A stretch of 64,000 bases of DNA from Clitoria ternatea. Its lineage: Eukaryota > Streptophyta > Magnoliopsida > Fabales > Fabaceae. Positions 1 to 10,357 of this stretch are shown piece after piece. The stretch covers positions 151,470,501 through 151,534,500 of the forward strand of contig CM075670.1 of the NCBI GenBank assembly GCA_037962975.1. Direction: 5' to 3'. A program made the position numbers and the translations under genes. Numbering within the stretch: the stretch's first letter is position 1; each line of letters begins with the position of its first letter. A model generated the notes under the pieces. The model had not been told where the DNA came from and ran no database searches. It was given only the letters and a program-made list of their open reading frames with translations.

Positions 1-91
1 AATGCCCAATTTTACCAATTTTTCCCTTCTCTTCTTCATTTTTTCATCTTCTTCTTCCTCTCTAAAGAGCAAAACCGTCCACCCCCTCCAT
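1..91 (+). mobile_element. Left piece of background Tekay-like LTR
   Basis: Pyrimidine-rich DNA ending in CTCCAT just before element 1. The CTTCTTC-rich run followed by AAAACCGT resembles the same part of the solo LTR at 48,735 (around 49,120-49,210), so this is probably the 5' part of the background LTR whose other pieces are at 23,111-23,569, 34,762-36,309 and 41,490-43,615. It is short and low in complexity, so the assignment is tentative. Confidence 0.4.
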
Positions 92-1125
92 TGTAACATC
101 CTAATTAAATTAATGGCCAGATTAAAATTAAAATTCATTGCAAATTAAGATTAATTGCAAAATAGGATTAATTGTTAATTGAGAATTAATGTAAAATAAA
201 AGAAAGTTGATGCTGATGGGAGTAATTAGACATGACATATGATTTGATGGGGCTGCCATAAGCACGTTCTCCCACCTGCTCACTCACTGCCTTTTCTCTT
301 GACCCGTGTGCTGAAGGGAACCACTTCTTTATTCTCTCAAAAATCCCCTCAAGACTTTTCCACTTCCTCGACGATTCTTCTTCTCCTTCTTCTTCGTTCT
401 TCATCTTCTTCGTCAGATTGCGACTGTGGTATTGTGGAGGACTTGAGGTTCCCCACTATTGGTAAGGAGAGATCGTTCGGAGGAGGAACAGCTCCTAGTT
501 TCTCCAAGCTGCGTGTGTGGTGTTCGTCTGGATCTGAAGGTTGTTAAGCGAGAGTGATTGTGGAAGCGAGGGAGCAACGGAATTAGCATTGAGAAAAACA
601 GAGCACGGGTTAGTACTGAAAAATAGAGGAGTTGTTACATCTTTCAGAAGGTAGGGGGAGCTTTACATCTCAAATGCATAGTTATGGATGGATCCCGGGT
701 GAAAGTATTGTGTTTTGTGTTTATGGTTGTGAATATGTTGAGTGTGTAAATCATATGATGATGACTTTCAAATACCGGGTGTGTGTGTGTGTTAGCTGAG
801 TCACGTAAGGTTATATCCTTCTCCGTCCATGAAATATGTGTTAGTAAATATGAGAATGCATGAAAATGTACTGGATCTGTGTTGGCCGAGTGCATGCGTT
901 AAGAGGTTGTTATGCTGAGTTCCGCGTGTGGTTAAATACTTAACAACATGTGGTATATGTTATTGATATTGCTAATACCGAGTGTATATTGTGGACTGTT
1001 GGTTGATTTCTGTGTAGATTTTCATACATGAAAGCATGAATACATGAGATGCATGTGATATGTGGTTTTACCGAGTAAAATGCCTCTGTTGTTCTTATGA
1101 ATATGTATGGAAAAATATAAAAAGA

Positions 1126-1340
1126 CCCTGGGTTGGACTTGGGGCAGTTCCGAGTACACTAAGCGTTGGACGCTTAAAGACCTTGGGTTGGACTCAAGGC
1201 AAGCTTACCGAGTTGGACTCGGGGCTGCCCGTAACACTCCCGTTGTCGCTTAGAGCGATTGTGTTACGTGTGAGGGCAAACGGTTTGGTACCAGTAAAAC
1301 GGCCGGATCAGCTTAGAGCTGAGGAAAAGGCTTGGAGCCT
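1126..1340 (+). other. Cassette of seven small hairpins with TTGGA/TTAGA loops
   Basis: Seven inverted repeats sit around a five-base core: CCCTGGG-TTGGA-CTTGGGG (1,126), TAAGCG-TTGGA-CGCTTA (1,160), CCTTGGG-TTGGA-CTCAAGG (1,181), CCGAG-TTGGA-CTCGG (1,208), GTCGC-TTAGA-GCGAT (1,245), TCAGC-TTAGA-GCTGA (1,308) and AGGC-TTGGA-GCCT (1,328). Stems differ in sequence but each is self-complementary; three (1,126, 1,181 and 1,245) need G-U pairs. The fifth lies inside a further stem, GTAACAC (1,231) with GTGTTAC (1,261). The cassette is repeated in the 3' LTR at 21,045-21,260. Confidence 0.85.
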
Positions 1341-1941
1341 ATGTTGCAACATAAAACTTAATAAAACTGATCAGATCCGACTGAAATTTTATGTGTGCAC
1401 ACTTATACTTTTGATGAGCTCAATGTGGTTATATGCGTATGTAAGGGAATATGATTAATATGGCTATGTGTTATTTGAATAAATTCTGATTGAATGATAC
1501 TATGTGTCGATATATCTAATGACAGTGCATGTGATAGATTGATTGATGAGTTAATGCTGTGTAATGGAATTCTAGAGGTTTTCTGAGTCATTACTGTCAT
1601 TTTATATGTATAAGCTCACCCCTATTGTGGCCATATTTCAGTGGATGTTGCTTGGAATGTGGAATGATGGGAGAGTAGCGATTGTTGGGAAGTGCATTGT
1701 ACAGTGGAGATGTACATATTTATATATATATTGTATAGATAATTTTGTATAGCCTTGGCCGGCTCTTAGTTTAACATTTTACTTTAATGTGTAGGATATG
1801 AATTCCTCGGTATTGAGAGTAAAATTAAATATATTTCAGAATATATATATATATATAATACTACGTGTTTCATTTAATGATGTGGGTGAATGTTTAAGTT
1901 ATGTACATTTATTTTCTACCAAATGAATAATGCTTCTGTGA

Positions 1942-2445
1942 TTCCGAGTAAGGGAGAGCTAAGGTAAATCCGAGTGAGGTGAGATAGGAGACCCTCTTCT
2001 GAATGAAGAAGGGTTGGGCTAATTCTGAGTGAATTATACTCATTAAGGGACTATTTCCCAGAAGGATCAGTCGAAGGGTGTTATGGGAGAAATATGGATA
2101 AGTCCATGATATCCGAGTGAGTGAGGTCATGTAATCCGAGTGGGAACTGACTTAAAAACTCTCGAGTATGAACTTATTAGAATTCCTGAATGGGAAGGAG
2201 CCAGAGTATTTCCAAGTGAAAAATATGTGAAACATTCCGAGTGATACGAGACTGTGGAAATATTTCGAGTAAGGAAAACTGATAGATTCCGAGTGTAATG
2301 GCTGAGGGAATAATTCCTGAGTGAACTTAGGTTCGAATTCCGAGTGATACGGTTATCGAGTGAACTTAGGCTCCAATACCGAGTGATGAGAATACCGAGT
2401 GGACTTGAGTTTAGATTTCGAGTGACCGAGTTACCCGAGTGCCTT
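1942..2445 (+). repeat. CCGAGTG array in element 1 LTR
   Basis: At least nine exact CCGAGTG heptamers, usually as TTCCGAGTGA, plus many one-base variants (CCGAGTA, TCGAGTG, CTGAGTG), irregularly spaced with unrelated sequence between. The matching array in the 3' LTR is at about 21,868-22,370. Confidence 0.85.
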
Positions 2446-2678
2446 GTTCGCTTGGGCGAATAAGGTTCTGCTCCAGCGAATCGTGGTTCGCTTAGGCGCT
2501 TTCTTCCGCTGTCCATTGTTTGAACGGTGTGGAGTCTTGCCAACTTGGGGCGTTCCGACTCGGTTTTTCCTTTCTTTGGTCGGATTCTTGCTCTGATCTT
2601 CCCTGTTAGTCGTTCGGAATTTTTGGAAAAATTTTCCTTTGTTTTGGATTTTATTAATTTTGTTAGGATGTTTCATTT

Positions 2679-2690
2679 TGGTATCAGAGC
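2679..2690 (+). other. Primer-binding site of element 1 (initiator tRNA-Met)
   Basis: TGGTATCAGAGC starts 3 nt after the LTR end. It is complementary to the 3' end of plant initiator tRNA-Met, the usual primer of chromoviruses. The rest of the leader to 3,003 holds no ORF or motif that I recognise. Confidence 0.93.
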
Positions 2691-3003
2691 GGACTTAAAA
2701 GGTCCAAGGCCAAGGTATGCTTACTCTTAGTAAGCGGTTGGGTGCATTATGACCGAGTGTCGTAATTAATTGCAGCATCTGATGGATTTGATCCATGTTT
2801 AAGCACAATTTGAGTGGCCATGTGCCTATGGGGTGTTGTTTTGGGGGTACAAGATTATTCCTACCCTGGTCCGATTAACTATATGATACTTAAGGATTCT
2901 ATAATAATGTGTTATAATTGTTGAATGTTGGGTTGAAGTCCGATCGGTAGTGAGTAATTCTGTAAACTTATCCTTGAAAGGGGTGTTAATTTCAGGATAA
3001 GTC

Positions 3004-4110
3004 ATGGCCAATCGTCAGAGCATGGAAGCCATAGCCATAGCATTCCAGCGTTTTGCTGACATATTCGAGAGGCAGAGTCAGCCTCGAACTGATGATGATC
3101 AAGGGTTGGACCGCTTCCTGAAGAGGAAGCCGAGTGAATTTGAAGGAGGATTCAATCCCGAATCGGCTTATGCATGGATTCAGGAATTAGAAAGAATCTT
3201 TAGTGGCCTTTAATGTACTGAGGCCCAGAAAGTGGATTATGCTGTATATATATTACGAGCTGAATCCGAGTGTTGGTGGAAGATTACCAGGACCTGATTG
3301 ATTGATGCAGGTACCAGTTGATCTGGGAGAATTTTAAAGCAAGTTTCCTGGAGAAATACTTTCTTGACACTGTGAGGAGTCGGAAAGAATTGGAATTCAT
3401 GGAATTAAAGCAGGGTTCCATGACTGTTGAGGAATACGCTGCTAAATTTGAAGCACTGTGCCTGTTCTATCCACCATTTCAGCAACCCGAAACCGAGGGT
3501 TCCAAGTGCATTAAGTTCGAAAGCGGATTGAGACCCAAGATTAAGAGAGCCTTTAGACACCAGGAAATTCGGAATTTCCCAGTGTTGGTGAACAAATGCA
3601 GAATTTTTGAGGAAGATGAGAATGTCCACCCGGGACAGAGCAGCAGGACCGACTCGTCATTGAAGCCACAGCAGCCTCGCTTTAAAAAGTCGGGCAATGT
3701 TGGAAGAGGCGGACCCTCCTCTAAATACTGAGGACGGGGAAATCGTAGGGGACGTTTTAGAGGTCGGCCTGGGAATGGGAAGTGCTTTAGATGTCATGGA
3801 GACTATTTTGCCCGAGAGTGTGATGTTGGAAAAGATGTTGTATGCTTCCATTGTAATGAAAAAGGGCACGTACGCCCCGACTGCCCCCAGCTGCAACCGA
3901 CAAATGTTAATGCACAGCGTGGAGGTTTCCGAGGAAAGGGTCGCGGAAACGGCGGCCGAGGGAATGTAGGCAGAGGCAATGGAGCTCGGGGTAATATGAT
4001 GTTTGCCCCAAATAACCGAGAGAGAAATACTGAGCAACCAGCTGCTGGACGGGTTTATGCAATCAACACTGAACAAGTTGCACAAGCTAACGACTTGGTG
4101 CAAAGTAAGT
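3004..4110 (+). pseudogene. Degenerate gag of element 1
   Basis: Nucleocapsid/capsid precursor of a Tekay-like chromovirus. The start ATG at 3,004 opens a frame (MANRQSMEAI...) that carries TAA at 3,211 and TGA near 3,297, then a frameshift leads into the capsid segment (about 3,318-3,731), which ends in TGA at 3,729. The same frame continues through an Arg/Gly-rich stretch and two zinc knuckles (about 3,780-3,890). The first knuckle, CFRCHGDYFAREC, has Tyr where the zinc-binding His should be; the second, CFHCNEKGHVRPDC, is intact. CCGAGTG occurs at about 3,130 and 3,263 inside the coding sequence. No intact Gag can be made. Recognised from the gag fold wording and the knuckles. Confidence 0.88.
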
Positions 4111-5600
4111 GCTCACTTGGTATTCATACTCTTGATGTAGTTTTTGATTCTGGAGCTGCCCACTGCTTTATAGCTGACAATTGTGTGAGACGGCTGAGAT
4201 TGCCGACTGTATATATGAATCGGACTTTGGAGGTAGCCAATCTGACCGGCGTTAAAGTGTTGACATCAATTATGTGTAAAGATGTAACCTTTACGTTGGG
4301 CGATCGGAGTTTTACCTTCGATTTGGTATGTGTGCCTCTGAAAGACCTCGATATCGTACTTGGCATGGATTGGCTTTCAGCCAACAAGGTACTGGTGGAT
4401 TGCCAAAACCGGAAGGTGATTTTTTCGAGGCAGAATGATAATGATTACATAGTGCAAGGTATAGAACAGTTATTTGTGATGCTTTGTTTAACCGAGGGTA
4501 AGAGTAGAATCCGAGTGCATGATATTCCGATTGTTTATGATTTTCTTAAAGTGTTTTCGGATGATGTGCCGGGTGTCCCTCCAAATAGAGAAGTTGAATT
4601 CTCTATTGACTTAATCCCTGGAGCCAAGCCAGTCTCCTATGATCCTTATAGGATGTCTCCGACTGAATTAGCCAAGTTGAAGAAGCAAGTTGATGAGTTA
4701 CTCGGTAAACAGTTCATTCGACCGAATGTGTCACCGTGGGGCGCACCGGTGTTACTTGTCAAAAAGAAAGACGGCAGCATGAGGTTATGTATTGATTACT
4801 GACAGCTGAATAAGCTGAATATAAAGAATCAGTATCCATTACCGAGGATTGATGATCTGATTGATCAATTGAGAGGTGCTTCAGTCTTCTCAAAAATCGA
4901 TTTAAGGTGAGGATACCACCAAGGTAGAAGCTGTCTTGGATATGTAATTTCTGAGGAAGGTGTCTCGGTAGATCCTTCCAAGGTAGAAGCTGTAATGGCA
5001 TGGGAGAGGCCTAAGTCGGTCTCAGAGATTAGAAGCTTCATGGGTCTGGCCGGATATTATAAAAGGTTTATTGAGGGGTTCTCTAAGCTTGCGTTGCCCC
5101 TGACTAAGTTGACTCGGAAGAATGTTCATTTCCTGTGGAGTTCCGAGTGTGAGAAAAGTTTTCGAGAGCTAAAGACTAAGTTGACAACAGCTCCAGTGTT
5201 GGCATTGCCACATTTGCAAGACAACTTTGTAGTTTATTGTAATGCATTGGGACTCAGTCTCGGATGTGTGCTGATGCAGAAGAACCGAGTGATAGCTTAC
5301 GCCTCTCGTTAATTGAGGCCACACGAGCAGCACTATCCGACTCACGACTTAGAGTTGGCAACTGTTGTCTTCGTGTTGAAAACATGGAGACATTACTTGT
5401 ATGGCTCCAAATTCGAAGTTTACAGTGACCAAAAAAGCCTCAAATATTTATTCGATCAGAAAGAGCTGAACATGAGGCAAAAGAGGTGGACGGAATTTTT
5501 GAAAGATTACGACTTCGAACTGAAGTATCATCCGGGTAACGCGAACGTTGTGGCCGACACCTTGAGTCGGAAGTCGATTCATATGGCAATGAATTCCTGA
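4111..5600 (+). pseudogene. Degenerate protease-RT-RNase H of element 1
   Basis: Protease keeps the DSGA active-site motif (about 4,147) and a LGMDWLS strand. The RT start (fingers, with KKKDGSMRLCIDY) is followed by TGA at 4,800 and TGA near 4,908. The RT core is then missing: the frame runs from GYHQ straight to LGYVISEEGV, so the palm with the catalytic YxDD motif and about 100 codons are gone. The junction holds a 15-nt copy of sequence that recurs about 60 nt downstream (4,919 and 4,979). RNase H follows in the same frame, broken by TAA at 5,310-5,312. The frame shifts by one base near 5,600. Reverse transcriptase activity is impossible. Confidence 0.9.
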
Positions 5601-7021
5601 AGCTAGTGTATGAGGAGCAGAAGTCGGATTCTTACTTGGCCGAGATGAAAGAGACTCAGGCTAAGGGCAAGGACCTGTCCTTGACCGAGGGATCGGATGG
5701 AATTTTCCAGCTGAAGGATAGGATATATATGTCGGGTGTTGGAGAATTGAGGAGGATGGTGCTCGAGGAAGCCCACAAGAGCCTGTTAAGCATCCACCGG
5801 AGCACTACAAAGATGTACCATGACTTGAGGGTGCATTTCTGGTGGCCCGTATTGAAAAGAGACGTGGTCGATTATGTGGCTCGGTGTGTCATTTGTCAGA
5901 AGTCAAAAGTTGAACACCAGAAACCGTATGGTGGATTGCAATCTCTTGAAATCCCCGTGTAGAAATGGGACTCAATTGCCATGGACTTTGTAATGGGATT
6001 GCCTAAAACCCGAGCGGGTTATAATGCCATTTGGGTGATTGTGGACCGATTAACAAAATCAGTACATTTCTTACCCATGAACATGAGGTATTCCTTACAG
6101 AAGTTGGCCCAGATTTATATCCGAGAAATTATCCGACTGCATGGTGTGCCATCTTCTATCGTGTCGAACAGGGACCCAAGATTTACTTCCCGGTTCTGGG
6201 GAACCCTGTACCAGGAATTGGGCACTAAACTCCGACTGAGCTCAGCCTACCATCCCCAGTCGGATGGGCAATCCGAGCGGACAATACAAAGTTTGGAGGA
6301 CTTGTTGAGGTCATGTGTGTTGGAGCACGGTGGTAGTTGGGATCAATATCTCCCTCTGATTGAATTTACATATAATAACAGCCACCACAGCAGCATTGGC
6401 ATGGCACCATATGAAGCATTGTACAGTCAGAAATGTCGAACCCCACTCTGTTGGTCGAAAACCGGTGAAAGCCTATTGTTGGGACTGGAAATTGTGAAGC
6501 AGACTTCTGAACAGATTCAAGTAATTTGGGAGAAGATGAAGGCATCGCAGGACCGATAGAAAAACTATCATGATAAACGGACAAAGCCACTTGAGTTTTT
6601 GGTCGGCGATAGAGTGTTCTTGAAGGTTTTGCCGAATAAAGGAGTCGGACGAGCCTTGAAGAGCAGGAAATTAAGCCCCCGTTACATTGGACACTATGAG
6701 ATATTGGAAAGGGTTGGCCCTGTGGCATACCGATTAGCATTGCCGACTCATCTATCAAACTTGCATAATGTGTTTCACGTATCTCAACTGAGGAAGTATC
6801 TACCCGATTCCACTTACGAAATGTCGGATGATGAAGTGGAGATCAAAGAGGATTTGACCACAGTGGCTGTACCGACTAGAATTATGGACCAGTCGGTAAA
6901 ACGCTTGAAGAGCAAGGATGTGCAACTAGTCGAGGTAGCCTGGCAGCAAAATAGATGTATTTCTTATACCTGGGAACGTGAGGATGCCATGAGACAGCAG
7001 TATCCCGAGCTATTTTATTGA
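5601..7021 (+). pseudogene. Degenerate integrase and chromodomain-like tail of element 1
   Basis: One reading frame from about 5,606 to 7,021 interrupted by TAG at 5,960 and TAG at 6,557, both where Gln (CAG) is expected. The zinc-binding region (His...CVICQK) is at about 5,775-5,915. The catalytic core shows MDFVMG (first Asp), VSNRDPRF where the second catalytic Asp is replaced by Asn, and SDGQSERT (Glu). The GPY-like segment (YEILERVGPVAYRL) is at about 6,695-6,740, and an acidic then WEREDAM tail at the end fits a chromodomain of the Tekay type. Integration would fail even without the stops. Confidence 0.88.
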
Positions 7022-7058
7022 GGTAAGCTTGTGTTGAATTTCGGGGACGAAATTCTTT

Positions 7059-7070
7059 GAGAGGGGGAGA
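7059..7070 (+). other. Polypurine tract of element 1
   Basis: GAGAGGGGGAGA, 2 nt before the 3' LTR start at 7,073, the expected plus-strand primer site. Confidence 0.88.
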
Positions 7071-7072
7071 AT

Positions 7073-7264
7073 TGTAACATCCTAATTAAATTAATGGCCA
7101 GATTAAAATTAAAATTCATTGCAAATTAAGATTAATTGCAAAATAGGATTAATTGTTAATTGAGAAATAATGTAAAATAAAAGAAAATTGATGCTGATGG
7201 GAGTAATTAGACATGACACATGATTTGATGGGGCTGCCATAAGCATGTTCTCCTACCTGCTCAC
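7073..7264 (+). repeat. 3' LTR of element 1, first part
   Basis: Matches 92-283 with a few substitutions, then stops at CCTGCTCAC where the Athila-like element is inserted. The rest resumes at 20,193. Confidence 0.95.
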
Positions 7265-8584
7265 TGACAGGGCCCGCAAGCGCATGGGTTATGTCGCGTA
7301 ATATAAAAGATTATCGTTCTCAACAGGGACTGTGTTCAAAGTACCAGCATATTGAAATTTAATTATCCACACAATTAATTTTTTTTTAAGATTTTTATAA
7401 AATAAAGCACAAATTAAAGTTGCACAGAATACGAATAAATAAAAATAAAATTTACTTGACACTTAAAAATCAGAGTTGAGAATATCTTGGGATTTCGGGG
7501 GATTAAGACTCTATTTTATGTTAATGAATTTTAACTTTTCATAAATAAGAATCGAATTAAGTTTTTCAAGGCGAATTTTCCAAAAGCTAATTAATATATT
7601 CCTCTCGGAATCCTATTAATGTACCTAACCTATGGAAAGCGCTGCTTAATCCTCAGAAAGGCCCATTATCGTTTTATGAAAACCCCTTTTATTTCCTCAA
7701 AAGAATTTTGATTACTTTCACGGTTTTACCGAGGTCACAAAAAGCATTTCAAAAATCTTAGGTTTAGTTCAAAGCTTTCCGGTAAAAATAAATCTCTCGA
7801 TTCTATTTATTACCTAAACTTACTAATATACCCGCAAGTATACAGTTTTATCATTTAGGTTCTTGTTAGGAATCACTAAAAGCATTGAGCATTTTTTAAA
7901 CTAAATGGAAAACAGAAATTTATTTAATTTAAAGTCAAAATAACATTAATATAAAATATTATCATACCCCTTTTATCCCAAGATAATTAATTTAGCTACT
8001 CATGAAATAATTCAAATTTATATAAATAATGGAAAAATAAAACATACAAGACATGGTAAAAATAAAGACTTACGGGTTTCTCCAAAAGCTCAGAATAATT
8101 TACCACTGTAATTCCTTGTTGCAATAATTTCTCCACCAATTACAAATTTAAATTCTCACTTTTACAGCCCTCACACTCTTACAAAATAAAAGAAAGAAAA
8201 GAAAATAAAAAGAAAGAGAAGAAAAACGAACAGAGAAAGAAAAATGGAAAAGAAGAAAACTAAAGAGAAAAAGAGAGAAAGTAACGAAGAAAAGAAAAGA
8301 AAATAGAATGAAGCTGATGGTAATTGATGGGAAGAGATGATTGATTCGCTAATGGGTTGCTGCTGCTTTTATAGGCAAATGGATGGAGGTTTCCAGCTAT
8401 GAAAATGCGTTCAAATTGCAAGTGAAAGAAACTTTCGGTGCATGTGAGTTCCAGCTGTGCCAACTTGTTTCCAATTTGCATATTTTAATATTTCCAATAA
8501 TTTGATGCTTGGATTTTAGTGATGATTGGTGCAGAATGATGAAATTCCGAGTGGAAGCTTGCTGGAGGGTGGTTTGCTGAGTGT

Positions 8585-9045
8585 TGGACGGTGTGGGTGC
8601 AAACTGGACAGCGTGGAGAGGAGTTACTGTTGGATGGAGATCTGTACGGTGTGGAGAGGAAACTGTTGGAGCCGGTGTGAGTGTGAAGAGTTGGAACGGA
8701 GAGGGACAGTGGATAGAAGAGGGAATGAGACGGTGTTGAGAAGTGAGGACGGTTGGGTGTTTTGGGAGAAAGGGACGGTGTTGTGGAGTTTGAGGGACAA
8801 TAGAGTTGCTGGACGGTGTTCAATTGATCCGGTGTTGGGCCTGTGAAGAGAGTCTGGGCGGTGTGGAGAGTACTGCTGGACGGTGTTGTGGATGGAAAGG
8901 AGAGTCTGGGCGGTGTTGGTTGGGGAGAAGAGTCTGGGCGGTGTTGGTTTGAGGGACAAAGTTGCTGGACGGTGTGGAGAGGAGTATTGCTGGACGGTGT
9001 GGTGGATGGAGAGGAGACGGAAGGAGTCGGTGTTTGGAGGAGAAC
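8585..9045 (-). repeat. GGACGGTGT array in Athila-like LTR
   Basis: About 14 copies of (C/T)GGACGGTGT or close variants such as GGGCGGTGT, often followed by GGAGAGGA, irregularly spaced. The copy in the other LTR is at about 18,427-18,890. Confidence 0.75.
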
Positions 9046-9159
9046 CGATCGGTGATGAAGCTGGATGAAAGGACGAGTGAAGAGTGACTGAAGAGTAACT
9101 TCTGATTGAGCCATTCAATTGGAATTGAGTGCAGAAGGACTCAGAACCGACTGAAACCA

Positions 9160-10060
9160 TTCACTCGGCTCAGGTTCATGGAGTTCATTCGGAACTGATT
9201 GCAGAGTGAATCGGAACCGACTGGAAAGTGGCTCACTCAGGATTGGGAAGTCTGCTCACTGTTTCACTCGGCTATGTCTATGGAATTTGAACCACTCGGA
9301 GAGAGACCTTGCTTGGATTTCTCAGGAATACACTCTGTCACATTCAAATGGTAAAATCACACCTTCATTCGGGAGTCTGAGTTGATTTCTACTCGAAATT
9401 GACTTCAGTCGTCAATCAAATCACTCGGAATGGCCTTCACTTTTACTCAGGAACTTGCACTTGAAGGGTTGGAATTTGACTGATTGAATTTCTTCTTATG
9501 TACGAGCATTTGCTTTGCTCGGAAATGCATCTTTCTGACCCAACTCACTCGGATGTGCTTTCCTTAGAGACTTCTCATTTGGGCTCAGTGTGAAACTTGA
9601 GAGTCTGCCTGAGTGTGATTCATTTCCGGTCGGATTTTTCCTTCCTTGCTAAGATTTACTCGGAAATGCTTTGTTCTGCTTGAGAATGCCATTTTCTCTG
9701 AGTGAGACCACTCGGATTCCTCCTTAGTCAGCATTTATTCATTTCAGTGGCCTCTTCTACTCGGAATCCATTCACTCGGAGAATAGCTTTGGACATATTT
9801 ATTAGAGGTCAGTCTCCTTTTTTCACTCGGAATGGACGCAGTCGGGGAAGTTTCCACTCAGAATCACCTCCAACCAAGACTTATTCCATTTCAGCATTGG
9901 TCCTTCACTCGAGTCAGCCATTTATCACTCGGAATGGCTTTGACAGGGATCTTTCCACTCGGATTTGGCTCCAACAGTGCAGTATTCCACTCGGCAATGC
10001 TCTACTCTGAGTCTTTCCACTCGGATTTGGTCATTTCTGAGTTATCCCACTCGGATTTGG
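9160..10060 (-). repeat. CACTCGG array in Athila-like LTR (CCGAGTG in element sense)
   Basis: Thirteen exact CACTCGG on the plus strand, commonly TCACTCGGAAT, plus many near variants (CATTCGG, GAGTCGG, CTACTCGG). The other LTR has the same array at about 19,003-19,860. In element sense the motif reads CCGAGTG, as in element 1. Confidence 0.85.
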
Positions 10061-10357
10061 CCATTTTGAGTCAGATTTCAGTGCTCTGAGTCGGATTTCT
10101 GCTTTCTGAGTCGGATTTCAGCTTTAAAAAGAGAATTCTTTCCACTTTGGGCTTGTTCTTCTTGCTTCTTTATCATTTATGGCCGTTTTTCTCTTGTTTT
10201 TGACCCTTTATTACCTTAAGTTCTGCAAAATAACATACCCAAGTAGAATAGAGTGGAAAGAAAGTAAAAATCGTAATAAATAAAGGAATTACAGTGGATA
10301 ATGATAAAAATCCTAAGCAAACTGGATCTAATTTATTGTACTATAAAGCACTTACCA

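Larger units (their letters stand above)
92..2675 (+). repeat. 5' LTR of element 1
   Basis: Starts TGTAACATCC and ends GATGTTTCA directly before the leader that carries the primer-binding site. The same sequence recurs, split, at 7,073-7,264 and 20,193-22,598. It has a CTT-rich stretch (about 366-412), a hairpin cassette (1,126-1,340) and a CCGAGTG array (about 1,960-2,445). ORFs of 60-140 codons on both strands are not conserved proteins. Confidence 0.95.
7265..10357 (-). repeat. 3' LTR (element sense) of Athila-like element
   Basis: TG...CA ended, 3,093 bp, nearly the same as 17,107-20,187. It contains two motif arrays, GGACGGTGT (8,585-9,045) and CACTCGG (9,160-10,060). The overlapping minus-strand ORFs at 8,485-9,160 (Ser/Pro/Thr-rich, repeating HTVQQ) translate the first array and are not taken as genes. 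Confidence 0.95.

Noticed and set aside
2679..2690. tRNA genes near the priming sites
   Set aside because: Only the 12-18 nt complementary to tRNA 3' ends are present; no cloverleaf.
8485..9160. Overlapping minus-strand ORFs of 178-209 codons, also at 18,327-19,078
   Set aside because: Ser/Pro/Thr-rich readings in two frames of the GGACGGTGT array in an LTR; no domain, no start context, and duplicated only because the LTR is.
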